A stretch of 64,000 nucleotides of DNA from Acidaminobacter sp. JC074 (GCF_022496765.1 NZ_VANV01000020.1:11567-75566); one strand, 5' to 3'; shown: positions 43,828 through 52,013, counted from the stretch's first letter. Notes: generated from the letters alone by a model not told the origin. A program made the numbers and translations.

Positions 43828-44607
43828 ATGTTAGATATTATTATTTATCCCATTGGACAAATGATGCACTTGCTCTATAATTTTTTAAGTGCTGTTTTGC
43901 CAGAATCTGCACCAGCTTATGGTGTTGCAATTATCATCTCCACCATCTTTTTAAAGTTGATTTTACTGCCTATTAACAACAAGCAGATGAAGTCTACAGA
44001 AAAGATGCAGGAAATTCAACCTGAACTTGAAGCCTTGCAGGCAAAGTATAAAGACGATCAAGAAAAACTTAGTCAGGAAATGATGAAGCTTTATCAAGAA
44101 CACGGTTTTAATCCGTTTTCAAGTTTTGTTCCTATGTTGATTCAAATGCCGATTATCATTGGTTTTTTCAATGTTATTCGTGAACCGGCCAAGTACATCT
44201 TTCTTAACAACTTATCTCTAGATCAGATTAATATGAGTTTTTTATGGTTAAAGAATTTAAGTATGCCAGCAAGTCAAATGGTAGATGGCATTACAAACGG
44301 CATCGCCTTAGGGATGGATTTACCACTAATCGGTTCTGCCTTACCTTTATTGGCTATTTTATCGGCTTTTACCACATATTTATCAACCACTATAGGAGCG
44401 AGTTCACAGCCTAACAATCCAAGCATGAAAATTATGTCAGCAATGATGCCTGCAATGATCTTTTTCTTCGCACTCAATATGCCGACAGGTCTTACTTTGT
44501 ATTGGGTTGTGGGTAACTTATTTCAAGTCGGACAGCAGTTGATAAAAAAATATAGAAAGTCAAATACATCCAATAAAGTGAAAAGGAGTTTTAAATATGC
44601 CAGTTAA
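43828..44607 (+). CDS. yidC: YidC/Oxa1-family membrane protein insertase
   Basis: 259 residues with about five helices. YGVAIIISTIFLKLILLPINNKQ, the hydrophilic hairpin of Lys/Glu-rich helix (MQEIQPELEALQAKYKDD) and PSFVPMLIQMPIIIGFF-type third helix are family hallmarks; the conserved groove Arg lies in the first helix region or its edge. Unusually it is not in the rnpA-rpmH locus but downstream of a transporter and overlapping degV by 11 bases, so it is probably an additional YidC homologue. A GAGGAGG site directly follows a hairpin in its leader. Confidence 0.88.
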   Translation: MLDIIIYPIGQMMHLLYNFLSAVLPESAPAYGVAIIISTIFLKLILLPINNKQMKSTEKMQEIQPELEALQAKYKDDQEKLSQEMMKLYQEHGFNPFSSFVPMLIQMPIIIGFFNVIREPAKYIFLNNLSLDQINMSFLWLKNLSMPASQMVDGITNGIALGMDLPLIGSALPLLAILSAFTTYLSTTIGASSQPNNPSMKIMSAMMPAMIFFFALNMPTGLTLYWVVGNLFQVGQQLIKKYRKSNTSNKVKRSFKYAS

Positions 44608-45433
44608 GTTAATTACAGACAGTGGTTGTGATTTACCAAAGTCAGTGACCATTAGATATGATATAGAAGTAATTCCATTAAAGGTATTTGTTGATGAAGT
44701 CGAGTACCTAGATAGTGAAAGCATAGAGTCACATCAAATGATGTTAGCCATTGATAAGGGGGTGGAAGTTAAAACCGGTCAAATCACCCCAAATACTTAT
44801 GAAGCGGTTTTTAATAGATATTTAGATCAAGGCTATGATGTCTTATACTTATCTTTTTCATCAGACTTGTCATCATCTTACCAATCGGCGTGTTTGGCTA
44901 AAAAGAATCTTGAAGGCAAAGGGAGAGTTGAAGTCTTAGATACAAGGTGTGCATCCCTTGGACAAGGCCTGCTGGTTTTAGATGCTGCTAAATCACTAAA
45001 ACATATAGACAGCATTGATGCGCTTGTAGATTACGTTAAGAGTAGAATCGGTGATGTGAATCACCATTATGTTGTCTCTGATTTGAAGTACTTGTTCAAA
45101 GGCGGCAGATTGTCTTCTACCCAGTACCAAGTTGGTAAACTGATTAAGATGAATCTTATACTTGGTCTAGAAGATGGTAAGCTGCTCTTAAAAGATAAAA
45201 AGAGAGGTAAGAAAAAATCTTATCAAAAGTTATTGTCCAACCTATCCGGTAAAGATCTATCAAATGTTACAGTAGGGATCAACTACGGCTTAAATACAGA
45301 CGATGCTGAATATATCAGAAGTGAAGTTGAAGCTTTGAAACCAAAAGAAATCATCATGCATCCAATAGGTTGTGCTATTGGTGCCCATACTGGACCTGAT
45401 TATGTAGGTTTGTTTTTTCAAGAGAAGTCATGA
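44597..45433 (+). CDS. DegV-family fatty-acid-binding protein (FakB-like)
   Basis: 278 residues. TDSGCDLPKS at the N-terminus, YLSFSSDLSSSYQSA in the middle and GAHTGPDYVGLFF at the C-terminus are the DegV signature. Members present fatty acids to the FakA kinase, or bind other lipids. It overlaps yidC by 11 bases, so the two are translationally coupled; a link between membrane insertion and lipid supply is possible but unproven. Confidence 0.92.
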   Translation: MPVKLITDSGCDLPKSVTIRYDIEVIPLKVFVDEVEYLDSESIESHQMMLAIDKGVEVKTGQITPNTYEAVFNRYLDQGYDVLYLSFSSDLSSSYQSACLAKKNLEGKGRVEVLDTRCASLGQGLLVLDAAKSLKHIDSIDALVDYVKSRIGDVNHHYVVSDLKYLFKGGRLSSTQYQVGKLIKMNLILGLEDGKLLLKDKKRGKKKSYQKLLSNLSGKDLSNVTVGINYGLNTDDAEYIRSEVEALKPKEIIMHPIGCAIGAHTGPDYVGLFFQEKS

Positions 45434-45449
45434 TGATTTCTCTTTTTTC
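45421..45449 (+). terminator. Terminator overlapping the end of degV
   Basis: AGAGAAGTCA pairs with TGATTTCTCT (one G-T pair) across loop TGA, followed by six T residues. It includes the stop codon of the DegV gene. Confidence 0.75.
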
Positions 45450-45459
45450 TTGCCAAGAG

Positions 45460-45481
45460 ACATCCGAAAACTGCTTGCTAA
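45460..45481 (+). repeat. 22-bp motif upstream of ada-alkA, copy 2
   Basis: Matches 42762-42783 at 21 of 22 bases. Here it is intergenic and its right end overlaps the -35 hexamer of the ada-alkA promoter. A site at this position would suit an activator or repressor. Confidence 0.6.
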
Positions 45482-45503
45482 TAGGCTCAAATATTCTTAT
45501 GAT
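45475..45503 (+). promoter_or_regulatory. Promoter of the ada-alkA operon
   Basis: TTGCTA (45475-45480) and TATGAT (45498-45503) with a 17-bp spacer, 19 bases before the start codon. The 22-bp repeat lies across and upstream of the -35. Confidence 0.65.
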
Positions 45504-45521
45504 AGAATAAAGGAGCCTTAT

Positions 45522-46937
45522 ATGAATATTTACAGTATAGCCAGAACAACTAAAGACGGGAATTTTGATGGTCAGTTTTATTTCGGCGTCAAAACAACCG
45601 GTATCTTTTGCAGGCCATCTTGTCCATGCCCTATAGCCAAAGAAGAAAACGTACGTTACTTTGAAACGGTTGATCAAGCCAAAAATGAAGGTTTTAGACC
45701 TTGCAAGAGGTGTCAACCTGATGTCTTTGTAGAGCATTATCAGAAAAATATAGCCGGTACACAGATTGTAAAAGAAGCTTTAAACTTGATTCATGAAGGC
45801 TATTTGAATCATCATACTTTAGATGATTTGGCAGAGTCTCTACATCTTTCTTTAAGGCACCTACGGTCTCTTTTTATAGAAAACATTGGAACAACGCCAG
45901 TTAAGATGTCAATGTTTAAAAAAGCCATGATGGCTAAGGAGAAACTCTATGAATCCGACTTATCCATAACAGATATTGCAGGCAGTTCAGGTTTTGGTTC
46001 ATTAAGACAGTTTAATACCGTTTATAAAAGAACCCTGGGGGTAACGCCAAGTGAATCACGAAAACACATGGACCTTTACACATTGGGTAAATTAGAACTT
46101 CAACTGCCTTATGATGAGTACTTTGATTTTGCCAGTGTTTTAGACTTTTTACCTCATAGGATCACAAGAGGGGTAGAGATCATTCAAGATCAGACTTACT
46201 TACGTACCTACCGTATAAATGATTCACAGGGCTATATCTCTGTCAGTGATGAAATGGGTTATCTAAAGATTGAAGTTTACACAGAGGATTTAAGAGATGC
46301 TTATGAAGTATACCAGAGAATGCAGGGTCTCTTTGATTTAAAGACGGATTTTAATCCCATACTCAAGCGCTTTAAAACTGATCCACTCTTATCTAAGGGA
46401 CTGGTAAATGGACGTGTACCTAGACTGCCTAAAGCATTTAATCCCTTTGAGCTTACCATTAGGGCTATTATCAACCAGCAAATTTCTATCAAGGCAACCT
46501 CAACATTTATGGAAAGACTGGTCAAAAAAGCTAACATAAGGACACTGGCTTGTTTTCCTCAGGGATTGGATTATTATTTCCCAAATGAACTTGAACTCGA
46601 CCAGACCCTACTGGACGATATTGGCTTAACGAATACCAGACAAAAGACCATCAAGAATGTAACAGAAGCCTTGTTAAATGGTCAGGTATCTTTAACAATC
46701 AACCAATCTTTTGAAGCCTTTCAGAAATCTTTTATACAGGTAAAGGGGATTGGTAACTGGACCATCAATTATGTTGCCTTAAGAGGCTTAGGCATGGTGG
46801 ACTCTTTTCCAGCTAAGGATTTAGGTGTCATCAAGGCACTTAAGACAAAAAAAGAAAAAGAACTAAATGAAATTGCGGACAAGTGGCGACCTTATAGAGG
46901 TTATGCAACTTTGTGTTTATGGCATTTGGAGGCATGA
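45522..46937 (+). CDS. Ada-AlkA fusion: methyl-sensing regulator and 3-methyladenine DNA glycosylase
   Basis: 471 residues in three parts. First is the Ada zinc domain with its four Cys (GIFCRPSC and FRPCKRCQPD); the first Cys is the methyl acceptor that senses DNA methylphosphotriesters. An AraC-type helix-turn-helix follows (about 80-185; LSITDIAGSSGFGSLRQF). Last is an AlkA-like glycosylase (about 200-470) with a helix-hairpin-helix VKGIGNWTINYVALRGLG and the catalytic Asp in FPAKDLG. It should switch on the adaptive response and excise alkylated bases. The ATG at 45522 has an AAGGAGCC site. The next gene, an MGMT, overlaps its stop. Confidence 0.93.
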   Translation: MNIYSIARTTKDGNFDGQFYFGVKTTGIFCRPSCPCPIAKEENVRYFETVDQAKNEGFRPCKRCQPDVFVEHYQKNIAGTQIVKEALNLIHEGYLNHHTLDDLAESLHLSLRHLRSLFIENIGTTPVKMSMFKKAMMAKEKLYESDLSITDIAGSSGFGSLRQFNTVYKRTLGVTPSESRKHMDLYTLGKLELQLPYDEYFDFASVLDFLPHRITRGVEIIQDQTYLRTYRINDSQGYISVSDEMGYLKIEVYTEDLRDAYEVYQRMQGLFDLKTDFNPILKRFKTDPLLSKGLVNGRVPRLPKAFNPFELTIRAIINQQISIKATSTFMERLVKKANIRTLACFPQGLDYYFPNELELDQTLLDDIGLTNTRQKTIKNVTEALLNGQVSLTINQSFEAFQKSFIQVKGIGNWTINYVALRGLGMVDSFPAKDLGVIKALKTKKEKELNEIADKWRPYRGYATLCLWHLEA

Positions 46938-47410
46938 TGTATTATACAAGATTTGAAACAGACATATGTGAAGTGATTTTAATTGGAGATGAATCTGGTC
47001 TAAAGCGGATTCATCTAGTGGCTGAAGACTCTAATAGAGACTTGGAGATAAAAGAGGAATGGCTTTTAAATGATGATTTTTTTAAAGAGGCAAGGTGTCA
47101 GCTGAAAGCCTACTTTGAAGGAAAAAGAAAAACATTTGATTTAAAGTTAAATCCAGACGGTACAGACTTTCAAAAAAAGGTTTGGCAGGCTCTTGGAAAC
47201 ATTGACTATGGGCAAACCGTTTCTTATAAGGACATTGCCATAGAAATCGGCAACGAAAAAGCATCAAGGGCTGTTGGCATGGCCAATGGTAAAAACCCTC
47301 TACCGATTGTTATTCCCTGCCATCGAGTGGTTGGCTCAAACGGCAAGCTGACAGGCTATGCATTTGGTATGACCCTTAAAGAAAAGATTATAAGCCTAGA
47401 AAAACATTGA
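46937..47410 (+). CDS. ogt: Methylated-DNA--protein-cysteine S-methyltransferase
   Basis: 157 residues. The acceptor Cys lies in PIVIPCHRVVGSNGKLTGYA, and the recognition helix region (SYKDIAIEIGNEKASRAVGMANG) is normal. It repairs O6-methylguanine by a one-time transfer. It overlaps the stop codon of the Ada-AlkA gene; the second of two adjacent ATGs (46937) is taken because it is better spaced from GGAGG. The operon thus groups alkylation sensing, base excision and direct reversal. Confidence 0.94.
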   Translation: MYYTRFETDICEVILIGDESGLKRIHLVAEDSNRDLEIKEEWLLNDDFFKEARCQLKAYFEGKRKTFDLKLNPDGTDFQKKVWQALGNIDYGQTVSYKDIAIEIGNEKASRAVGMANGKNPLPIVIPCHRVVGSNGKLTGYAFGMTLKEKIISLEKH

Positions 47411-47435
47411 CTATTCTTTGACTAAGGTCTATTAT
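47407..47435 (+). promoter_or_regulatory. Promoter of the hutD-like gene
   Basis: TTGACT and TATTAT with a 17-bp spacer; the -35 overlaps the stop codon of the MGMT gene. The start codon of the HutD-like gene lies 21 bases downstream. Confidence 0.65.
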
Positions 47436-47455
47436 GATGGCTTTGAGGTGAAAAG

Positions 47456-47992
47456 ATGATTAAACATATAAGAAAAGAAGACTTAAGTACAAAGACTTGG
47501 TCGGGTGGCACAACAACACAACTTTATATATATCCAGAATCAAGTGATTATAAAGCTTTGAATTTTGATTTTAGAATATCTACGGCGACCGTTGAAGTAG
47601 AAACTTCTAATTTTACCAAGTTATCTGGCATCAATAGATTGATTATGAGTCTAGATGGTCCACTGTCTCTTATGCACAATGATGGGCCGATGATTGATCT
47701 ACTGCCTTTTGAAGTGGATGCTTTTACAGGTGATGATGAAACCATCAGCTTTGGCCAAGTGACAGACTTTAATGTCATGTTTACAAGAGACTATAAAGCC
47801 AGCCTTAAAAGGGTGGAAAGTGAGATTATTAAGACCCATATAACTTGTTTATATGCCTTTGATGATCCAAGTAAACTTACCATAGATAATCAAGTTTATA
47901 GGCTTGAAGAGGGTGAGATGTTGATTATTATGGATGATCAAGAAATACAAATATCAGAACCACTTATATGTGTTCAATTACAAAAAAACTAG
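47456..47992 (+). CDS. HutD/Ves-family cupin protein
   Basis: 178 residues. LSTKTWSGGTTTQLYIYP and FDFRISTATVEVETSNFTKLSGINRLIM followed by a short MSLDGPL strand are typical of HutD/Ves cupins. These proteins are thought to act in histidine utilisation control, but no hut genes are seen nearby, so the role here is open. It has its own promoter and a strong palindromic terminator. Confidence 0.85.
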   Translation: MIKHIRKEDLSTKTWSGGTTTQLYIYPESSDYKALNFDFRISTATVEVETSNFTKLSGINRLIMSLDGPLSLMHNDGPMIDLLPFEVDAFTGDDETISFGQVTDFNVMFTRDYKASLKRVESEIIKTHITCLYAFDDPSKLTIDNQVYRLEEGEMLIIMDDQEIQISEPLICVQLQKN

Positions 47993-48018
47993 GGTTATGC
48001 AGCTGCATAACCCTTATA
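47991..48018. terminator. Palindromic terminator after hutD-like gene
   Basis: AGGGTTATGCA directly joins TGCATAACCCT to form a perfect inverted repeat centred on AGCT. It starts in the stop codon and is followed by a TATATTTA stretch. It could also serve the convergent symporter gene on the other strand. Confidence 0.65.
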
Positions 48019-48019
48019 T

Positions 48020-48075
48020 TTATTGGTTTGAAAATTTGGTTTTCATAAGTAACGAAGCACTCGATGTGCTGAGTT
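48020..48075 (+). repeat. 56-bp two-hairpin element, copy B
   Basis: Second copy of the element at 25751-25806, same length and no gaps. Hairpin 1 is TGAAAA/TTTTCA, the linker is CATAAG, and hairpin 2 is AGCAC-TCGAT-GTGCT. Three of five pairs in hairpin 2 differ from copy A and all stay paired. It lies between the hutD terminator and the end of the convergent symporter gene, so on the minus strand it would be in that gene's 3' UTR. Confidence 0.7.
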
Positions 48076-48076
48076 C

Positions 48077-49252
48077 TTATTCTTTGTGTTTTTTCTTGTA
48101 GATTGTATCAATGATAATTGCAATGGCACCGTCACCAGTAACATTTGTTGCTGTACCGAAACTGTCTTGTGCAAAGTGTAGAGCAATCATTAAAGTCTGT
48201 TGTGCTACTGTAAAGCCTAACATAGAATCTAATAGACCAAGTGCTGCCATAACACCACCACCTGGGATACCTGGTGCTGCAACCATTGTAATACCTAACA
48301 TAAAGATAAATGGTAACATCATTGTAAATGTAGGTGTAATACCAGCAAGTAACATAACACCCATTGATGCAAGTACTAAAGTGATTGTATCACCTGCAAG
48401 GTGAATAGTAGCCCCTAAAGGAATAACCAAGTCAACAATATCTTCTGAAACATCATTTTTCTTAGCTGAATCCAGTGTAACAGCAATGGTCGCTGCAGAA
48501 GACTGCGTACCTAAAGCTGTAAAGTAAGCTGGTAACATGTTCTTAATAGCCTGTACAGGCTTCTTACCACTCACTAACCATGCAATGAGGTATTGAACAA
48601 TGATGTAAGCCAGTTGTAAACCTAAAATCATAACAAATACAGAAGCGAATGCTTTCATTGTTGCAAAGATTTCGCCTGTTGCTGAGATTTTAGCAAAAAT
48701 ACCAGCGATATGGATTGGAATTAAAGGAATTAATACCTTATGAACAACCTGTTCCATGATGTGTTTAAAGTCTAATACCACATCAAATAGCTTTCTAGAT
48801 TTAATAGAAGCCATACCTATACCCAATAAGAAGGCAAGGACAAGTGCTGTCATAACGCCCATTACAGCGCCCATATCTAGACTGAAGAAACCAGATACAT
48901 CAACTCCAGCAGCAGATGATACTTCACCAGCCTTGATCACATTTGGTAGAACCATTGAACCTACAAAGAAGGCTACAAAACCAGCTGTTACAGCTGAAAC
49001 ATAAGCAATACCTGCTGTGATGGCAAGCATTTTACCAGCATCTCTACCAAGATCTGCAATACCTGGTGCTACAAAGGCAATGATGATCAGTGGAATAACA
49101 AATTTTAAGAAGCTTCCAAAGATACCTGAGAATGTAGACATCAATCTAACAAGTAAGTACTGTTCGATGCCAGCAGAGATAAGTCCAATAATAATACCAG
49201 CAATAATACCAATAATCAGTTTGGGTAATAACCCTAATTTTTTTTCTTTCAT
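48077..49252 (-). CDS. Dicarboxylate/amino acid:cation symporter (DAACS family)
   Basis: 391 residues with eight helices and two re-entrant loops. The serine-rich hairpin TALGTQSSAATIAVTLDSAK, the PLGATIHLAGDTI motif of helix 7 and the late GIPGGGVMAALGLLDSM loop are the family's transport site. Substrates are glutamate/aspartate, C4-dicarboxylates or serine; the sequence does not decide. The ATG at 49252 follows AAGGGG; a start 21 bases earlier is less well placed. It is transcribed alone. Confidence 0.93.
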   Translation of the reverse strand: MKEKKLGLLPKLIIGIIAGIIIGLISAGIEQYLLVRLMSTFSGIFGSFLKFVIPLIIIAFVAPGIADLGRDAGKMLAITAGIAYVSAVTAGFVAFFVGSMVLPNVIKAGEVSSAAGVDVSGFFSLDMGAVMGVMTALVLAFLLGIGMASIKSRKLFDVVLDFKHIMEQVVHKVLIPLIPIHIAGIFAKISATGEIFATMKAFASVFVMILGLQLAYIIVQYLIAWLVSGKKPVQAIKNMLPAYFTALGTQSSAATIAVTLDSAKKNDVSEDIVDLVIPLGATIHLAGDTITLVLASMGVMLLAGITPTFTMMLPFIFMLGITMVAAPGIPGGGVMAALGLLDSMLGFTVAQQTLMIALHFAQDSFGTATNVTGDGAIAIIIDTIYKKKHKE

Positions 49253-49540
49253 AATAAGACCCCTTTTTTTCAAATTTTAAGATGATTATAAAGACTTCTA
49301 AAAGGCAAAGATATGTTTTTGATGAAATATTCTGATATTTAGAAATAATTTATAAAAGGATGGGCTAAAAAGATACAAAATTTGTGGAGGCTTTGTATAC
49401 TTTTTTTGAAAAAAGGTCTTTGTCCGTGTACGGGAGACACACTTTTGTCCGCAAGTGGCGGATTTGTTCTTTGTTTTTAAAAGTGTTATCATGGATTTAT
49501 AATAGATGTTTATAAATTTGTCTATTGAGCGAGGTTTTAT
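49253..49540. other. 288-bp intergenic region with two small hairpins
   Basis: Divergent region between the symporter and a small membrane protein. It is AT-rich except around 49421-49470, where GTCCG-tgta-CGGGA and TCCGC-aagtg-GCGGA form adjacent stem-loops, each preceded by TTTTGT or CTTTGT. I could not match this to a known riboswitch. No gene is supported here. Confidence 0.4.
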
Positions 49541-49921
49541 ATGATAATTTATATTAAGTTGATGACATTCATTCAGTTTCTAATTGGTACTGGTGTCTTG
49601 TTATTTCATCGTTTAACAGCTTCCAATGAAGCCTTAATGACTTATGTTTACGTGCGTAAGCCAGACCATATGTTGCTTCTGAATTCAAATAATAGGCTAG
49701 GCATAGCCATTTATCTGATCATAACAGTTGCTGTGATTATGTGGGTTTATAGAAGGCTTAAAATGAAGCAAGTCCCTTTAGGGATACTACTCATTGTGAA
49801 TGTGTGCCTTCTTTTGTTACCTGTACAGGAGATTTTGATATATTCTTATCTAATAGCAGCAGCCATGTCCATACTAATAATAGAATACATAAAGATTGGA
49901 TTAAAAGAGCGGTCTACATAA
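49541..49921 (+). CDS. Small membrane protein, four predicted helices, function unknown
   Basis: 126 residues with hydrophobic spans at about 5-25, 50-67, 75-93 and 95-115. No recognised family. A GAGCGAGG site precedes the ATG. Its 3' end overlaps the convergent MFS gene by 8 bases and the shared end forms a bidirectional hairpin. Coding status rests on the open frame, the ribosome site and the membrane-protein composition. Confidence 0.65.
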   Translation: MIIYIKLMTFIQFLIGTGVLLFHRLTASNEALMTYVYVRKPDHMLLLNSNNRLGIAIYLIITVAVIMWVYRRLKMKQVPLGILLIVNVCLLLLPVQEILIYSYLIAAAMSILIIEYIKIGLKERST

Positions 49922-49931
49922 GACCGCTTTT
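49903..49931. terminator. Bidirectional terminator inside two overlapping gene ends
   Basis: AGCGGTCT-ACATA-AGACCGCT with A4 before and T4 after. Both convergent genes have their last codons in this hairpin. Confidence 0.75.
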
Positions 49932-51170
49932 ACTAGGTTTTTGAATTGATAGTGCCATAAGAGTAGATAAAAGTGTTATGGCCATCATGGCAATTAAAAC
50001 AGCATTGTAGCCCCCTGTTAAGTCATAAGACAATCCAAATGGAATTGGACCAAGTGCAGAACCGATGACCATAAAGATGGTTGCAGCACCACGGATACTC
50101 CCCAGATATTTTCTACCAAAGTACCTTGGCCAAATAACACTGATGGTAACCGTTTGTACATTGGTGACAAGACCATATAAAAGCATGAAGATGACAGCTG
50201 TAGCAACTGAAGCTACATTTATAAACAGTAGTAAACAAAGTGTTATGGCGACAAGTGTAAATGTAATGATGTACTTTGATCTAAACCTATCGATGATAAG
50301 ACCTGATACAAGTGGCATAATAAAGCCTGGAAGGGCCATTAAACCAATAACAAAGGATGCCTGTGTTTCAGAGATACCTTTTAAATCCATAATCTTAAAG
50401 AAGTGAATTACAAGTCCTGTCGAGATCATAGGTACAATCATAGAGATGATACCTACAAACCAAAATTCTTTTGTTTTCAAAGCCTGATCTAAAGTCCATG
50501 CATTTTCTGTTTGTACATTGTTTTCATAATCATCAAGGGCTTTTTCATTATCAGGCAAAGCACCAATATCTTCTGGTTTATTTACAATAAAAAGATAAGA
50601 AAGCGGTATAAAAATGACTATTACTGCTAGTGACCATAATCGCCATACATGCTGCCATGAATAGAGATTGATTAAATAGACATTGATAACAGGTACAATT
50701 AGGTTGGCAATCATGCCACCTAGGTTCATCAAACTGATGCTAAGGGCTCGTCTTTTTTCAAACCATTGTGGTGTTAATGAGTTTGGTATCAATGTTAAAG
50801 AGCCTTGCCCTAAATACCTTAATAGGAAGAAACTGATAGCAATCATAACAATGTTACTAATAAAGCTGTTAAAGAAGCAGACAATGGCTAAAGCGATGCC
50901 GACAATAATTGTCATTTTTCTTTGACCATGTTTATCAACAGCCCTGCCCACAAAGACTAGGAGTAGGCCAGAGCAAACGGTTGCTATGGAATAAATAGAA
51001 GAAATTAAAGTTTGCGATAAGCCAAAATCACTGGTATATGATTTCATAAATGTTGAAATGGAATAAGATTGTCCTGGTGCAGAAAAGAATACCGACATGC
51101 CTGCTACAAGGATAATCATCCAGCCATAAAAGAATTTCTCATTGATATATTTTGATATTTTTATATTCAT
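49914..51170 (-). CDS. MFS transporter (OFA/monocarboxylate-like)
   Basis: 418 residues, twelve helices. The N-terminal segment GWMIILVAGMSVFFSAPGQSYSISTFM, the motif-A-like loop GRAVDKHGQRKM after helix 2 and the matching LIIDRFRSK loop after helix 8 place it in the major facilitator superfamily, nearest in style to the oxalate/formate antiporter group. Substrate unknown. A CGGAGGAC ribosome site precedes the start, with a perfect palindrome (51238-51252) in the upstream region. Confidence 0.88.
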   Translation of the reverse strand: MNIKISKYINEKFFYGWMIILVAGMSVFFSAPGQSYSISTFMKSYTSDFGLSQTLISSIYSIATVCSGLLLVFVGRAVDKHGQRKMTIIVGIALAIVCFFNSFISNIVMIAISFFLLRYLGQGSLTLIPNSLTPQWFEKRRALSISLMNLGGMIANLIVPVINVYLINLYSWQHVWRLWSLAVIVIFIPLSYLFIVNKPEDIGALPDNEKALDDYENNVQTENAWTLDQALKTKEFWFVGIISMIVPMISTGLVIHFFKIMDLKGISETQASFVIGLMALPGFIMPLVSGLIIDRFRSKYIITFTLVAITLCLLLFINVASVATAVIFMLLYGLVTNVQTVTISVIWPRYFGRKYLGSIRGAATIFMVIGSALGPIPFGLSYDLTGGYNAVLIAMMAITLLSTLMALSIQKPSKSGLM

Positions 51171-51237
51171 ATGTCCTCCGATACTTTCAAAGACAGATTA
51201 TATAGGATATCGACTAAAAGGTCAATGTGGGACGACT

Positions 51238-51252
51238 TTGTTACCGTAACAA
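51238..51252. promoter_or_regulatory. Palindrome upstream of the MFS gene
   Basis: TTGTTAC-C-GTAACAA is a perfect 7+7 palindrome, 68 bases ahead of the MFS start codon. It has the size of a GntR- or LacI-type operator. The regulator is not known; the XRE gene at 51374 is the nearest candidate. Confidence 0.45.
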
Positions 51253-51373
51253 GGGGAATGTTAAAATATAGAGCAATTGAAAATACAGACTTGCAACCAA
51301 TAGTTGCAGGATGTTATACAAGATTTCTAGCATGATTGACGTGTATGTTGTATGCTTTTAAAGAGGTGAGAAA

Positions 51374-51778
51374 ATGAAATTTAACGAAAAACTATTACAG
51401 CTTAGAAAAGAAAAAAATATGTCACAAGAAAACCTAGCAAGTAGACTCAATATCTCTAGACAGTCCATCTCTAAATGGGAGTCTGGACAATCCATGCCGG
51501 ATATGGACAACCTAATTAGGTTGAGTGACATATTTGAAGTGAACTTAGAAAGTCTAGCCAAAGAAGGCAGTTTAGAAAAGGACACCATGACCTATGATGA
51601 CTATATGAAGTATAAGGAAAACACGCAAATGCCTGCGCCACTTATGCTTATGTTTGGCTTTGGTGTCATAGGACTTGCTTGGTCCATTTATGCTTCAAAT
51701 TATTTTTTTGTTTTAATAGGCGCTTTGTTTGGCGTGGGTCTCGGACTAATACTAAAAGTCTTTAATTTAGTCAAGTGA
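51374..51778 (+). CDS. XRE-family regulator with two C-terminal membrane helices
   Basis: 134 residues. The N-terminal helix-turn-helix (LRKEKNMSQENLASRLNISRQSISKWESGQSMPDMDNL) is a clear Cro/C1 domain; two hydrophobic helices at about 88-108 and 110-130 end the protein, making it a membrane-tethered DNA-binding protein. The start follows AAAGAGGTGAG. It diverges from the MFS gene. Target genes are unknown. Confidence 0.85.
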   Translation: MKFNEKLLQLRKEKNMSQENLASRLNISRQSISKWESGQSMPDMDNLIRLSDIFEVNLESLAKEGSLEKDTMTYDDYMKYKENTQMPAPLMLMFGFGVIGLAWSIYASNYFFVLIGALFGVGLGLILKVFNLVK

Positions 51779-51937
51779 TTTGTGAAAAAAAATGCTCAAA
51801 AAAATGAAATTATAGAAACTATACAAACTTAAAAAATTGGCCTTTTGGTTGATTTTTTTTTATGCCTATGAAGATGAATAATTGCAATACTTTGGTCATA
51901 TTAGTTTTAGATGCCATCTTTTTTTAGACACAATATC

Positions 51938-51990
51938 TAGTTTCTAATTGTGTAAAACGTATTGTCAGACACAATATGTTGTGCTATCGT
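51938..51990 (+). promoter_or_regulatory. Two NrdR-like boxes over the nrdD promoter
   Basis: ACACAATATCTAGT (51938-51951) and ACACAATATGTTGTG (51969-51983) resemble NrdR boxes and start 31 bp apart, three helical turns, the standard spacing for NrdR. A promoter TTGTCA (51962-51967)-17 bp-TATCGT (51985-51990) overlaps the second box. Repression by NrdR-dATP/ATP complexes is expected for ribonucleotide reductase genes. Confidence 0.7.
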
Positions 51991-52013
51991 AATTATAGAA
52001 GTTAATATTTTTT

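Noticed and set aside
48111..49004. Plus-strand open frames opposite the symporter gene
   Set aside because: Antisense to a clear DAACS transporter; composition is rich in Ala/Pro/Ile as expected for a reversed membrane protein.
49298..49492. A 64-codon minus-strand frame upstream of the symporter
   Set aside because: No ribosome site, odd composition, and it lies across likely promoter and hairpin sequence.
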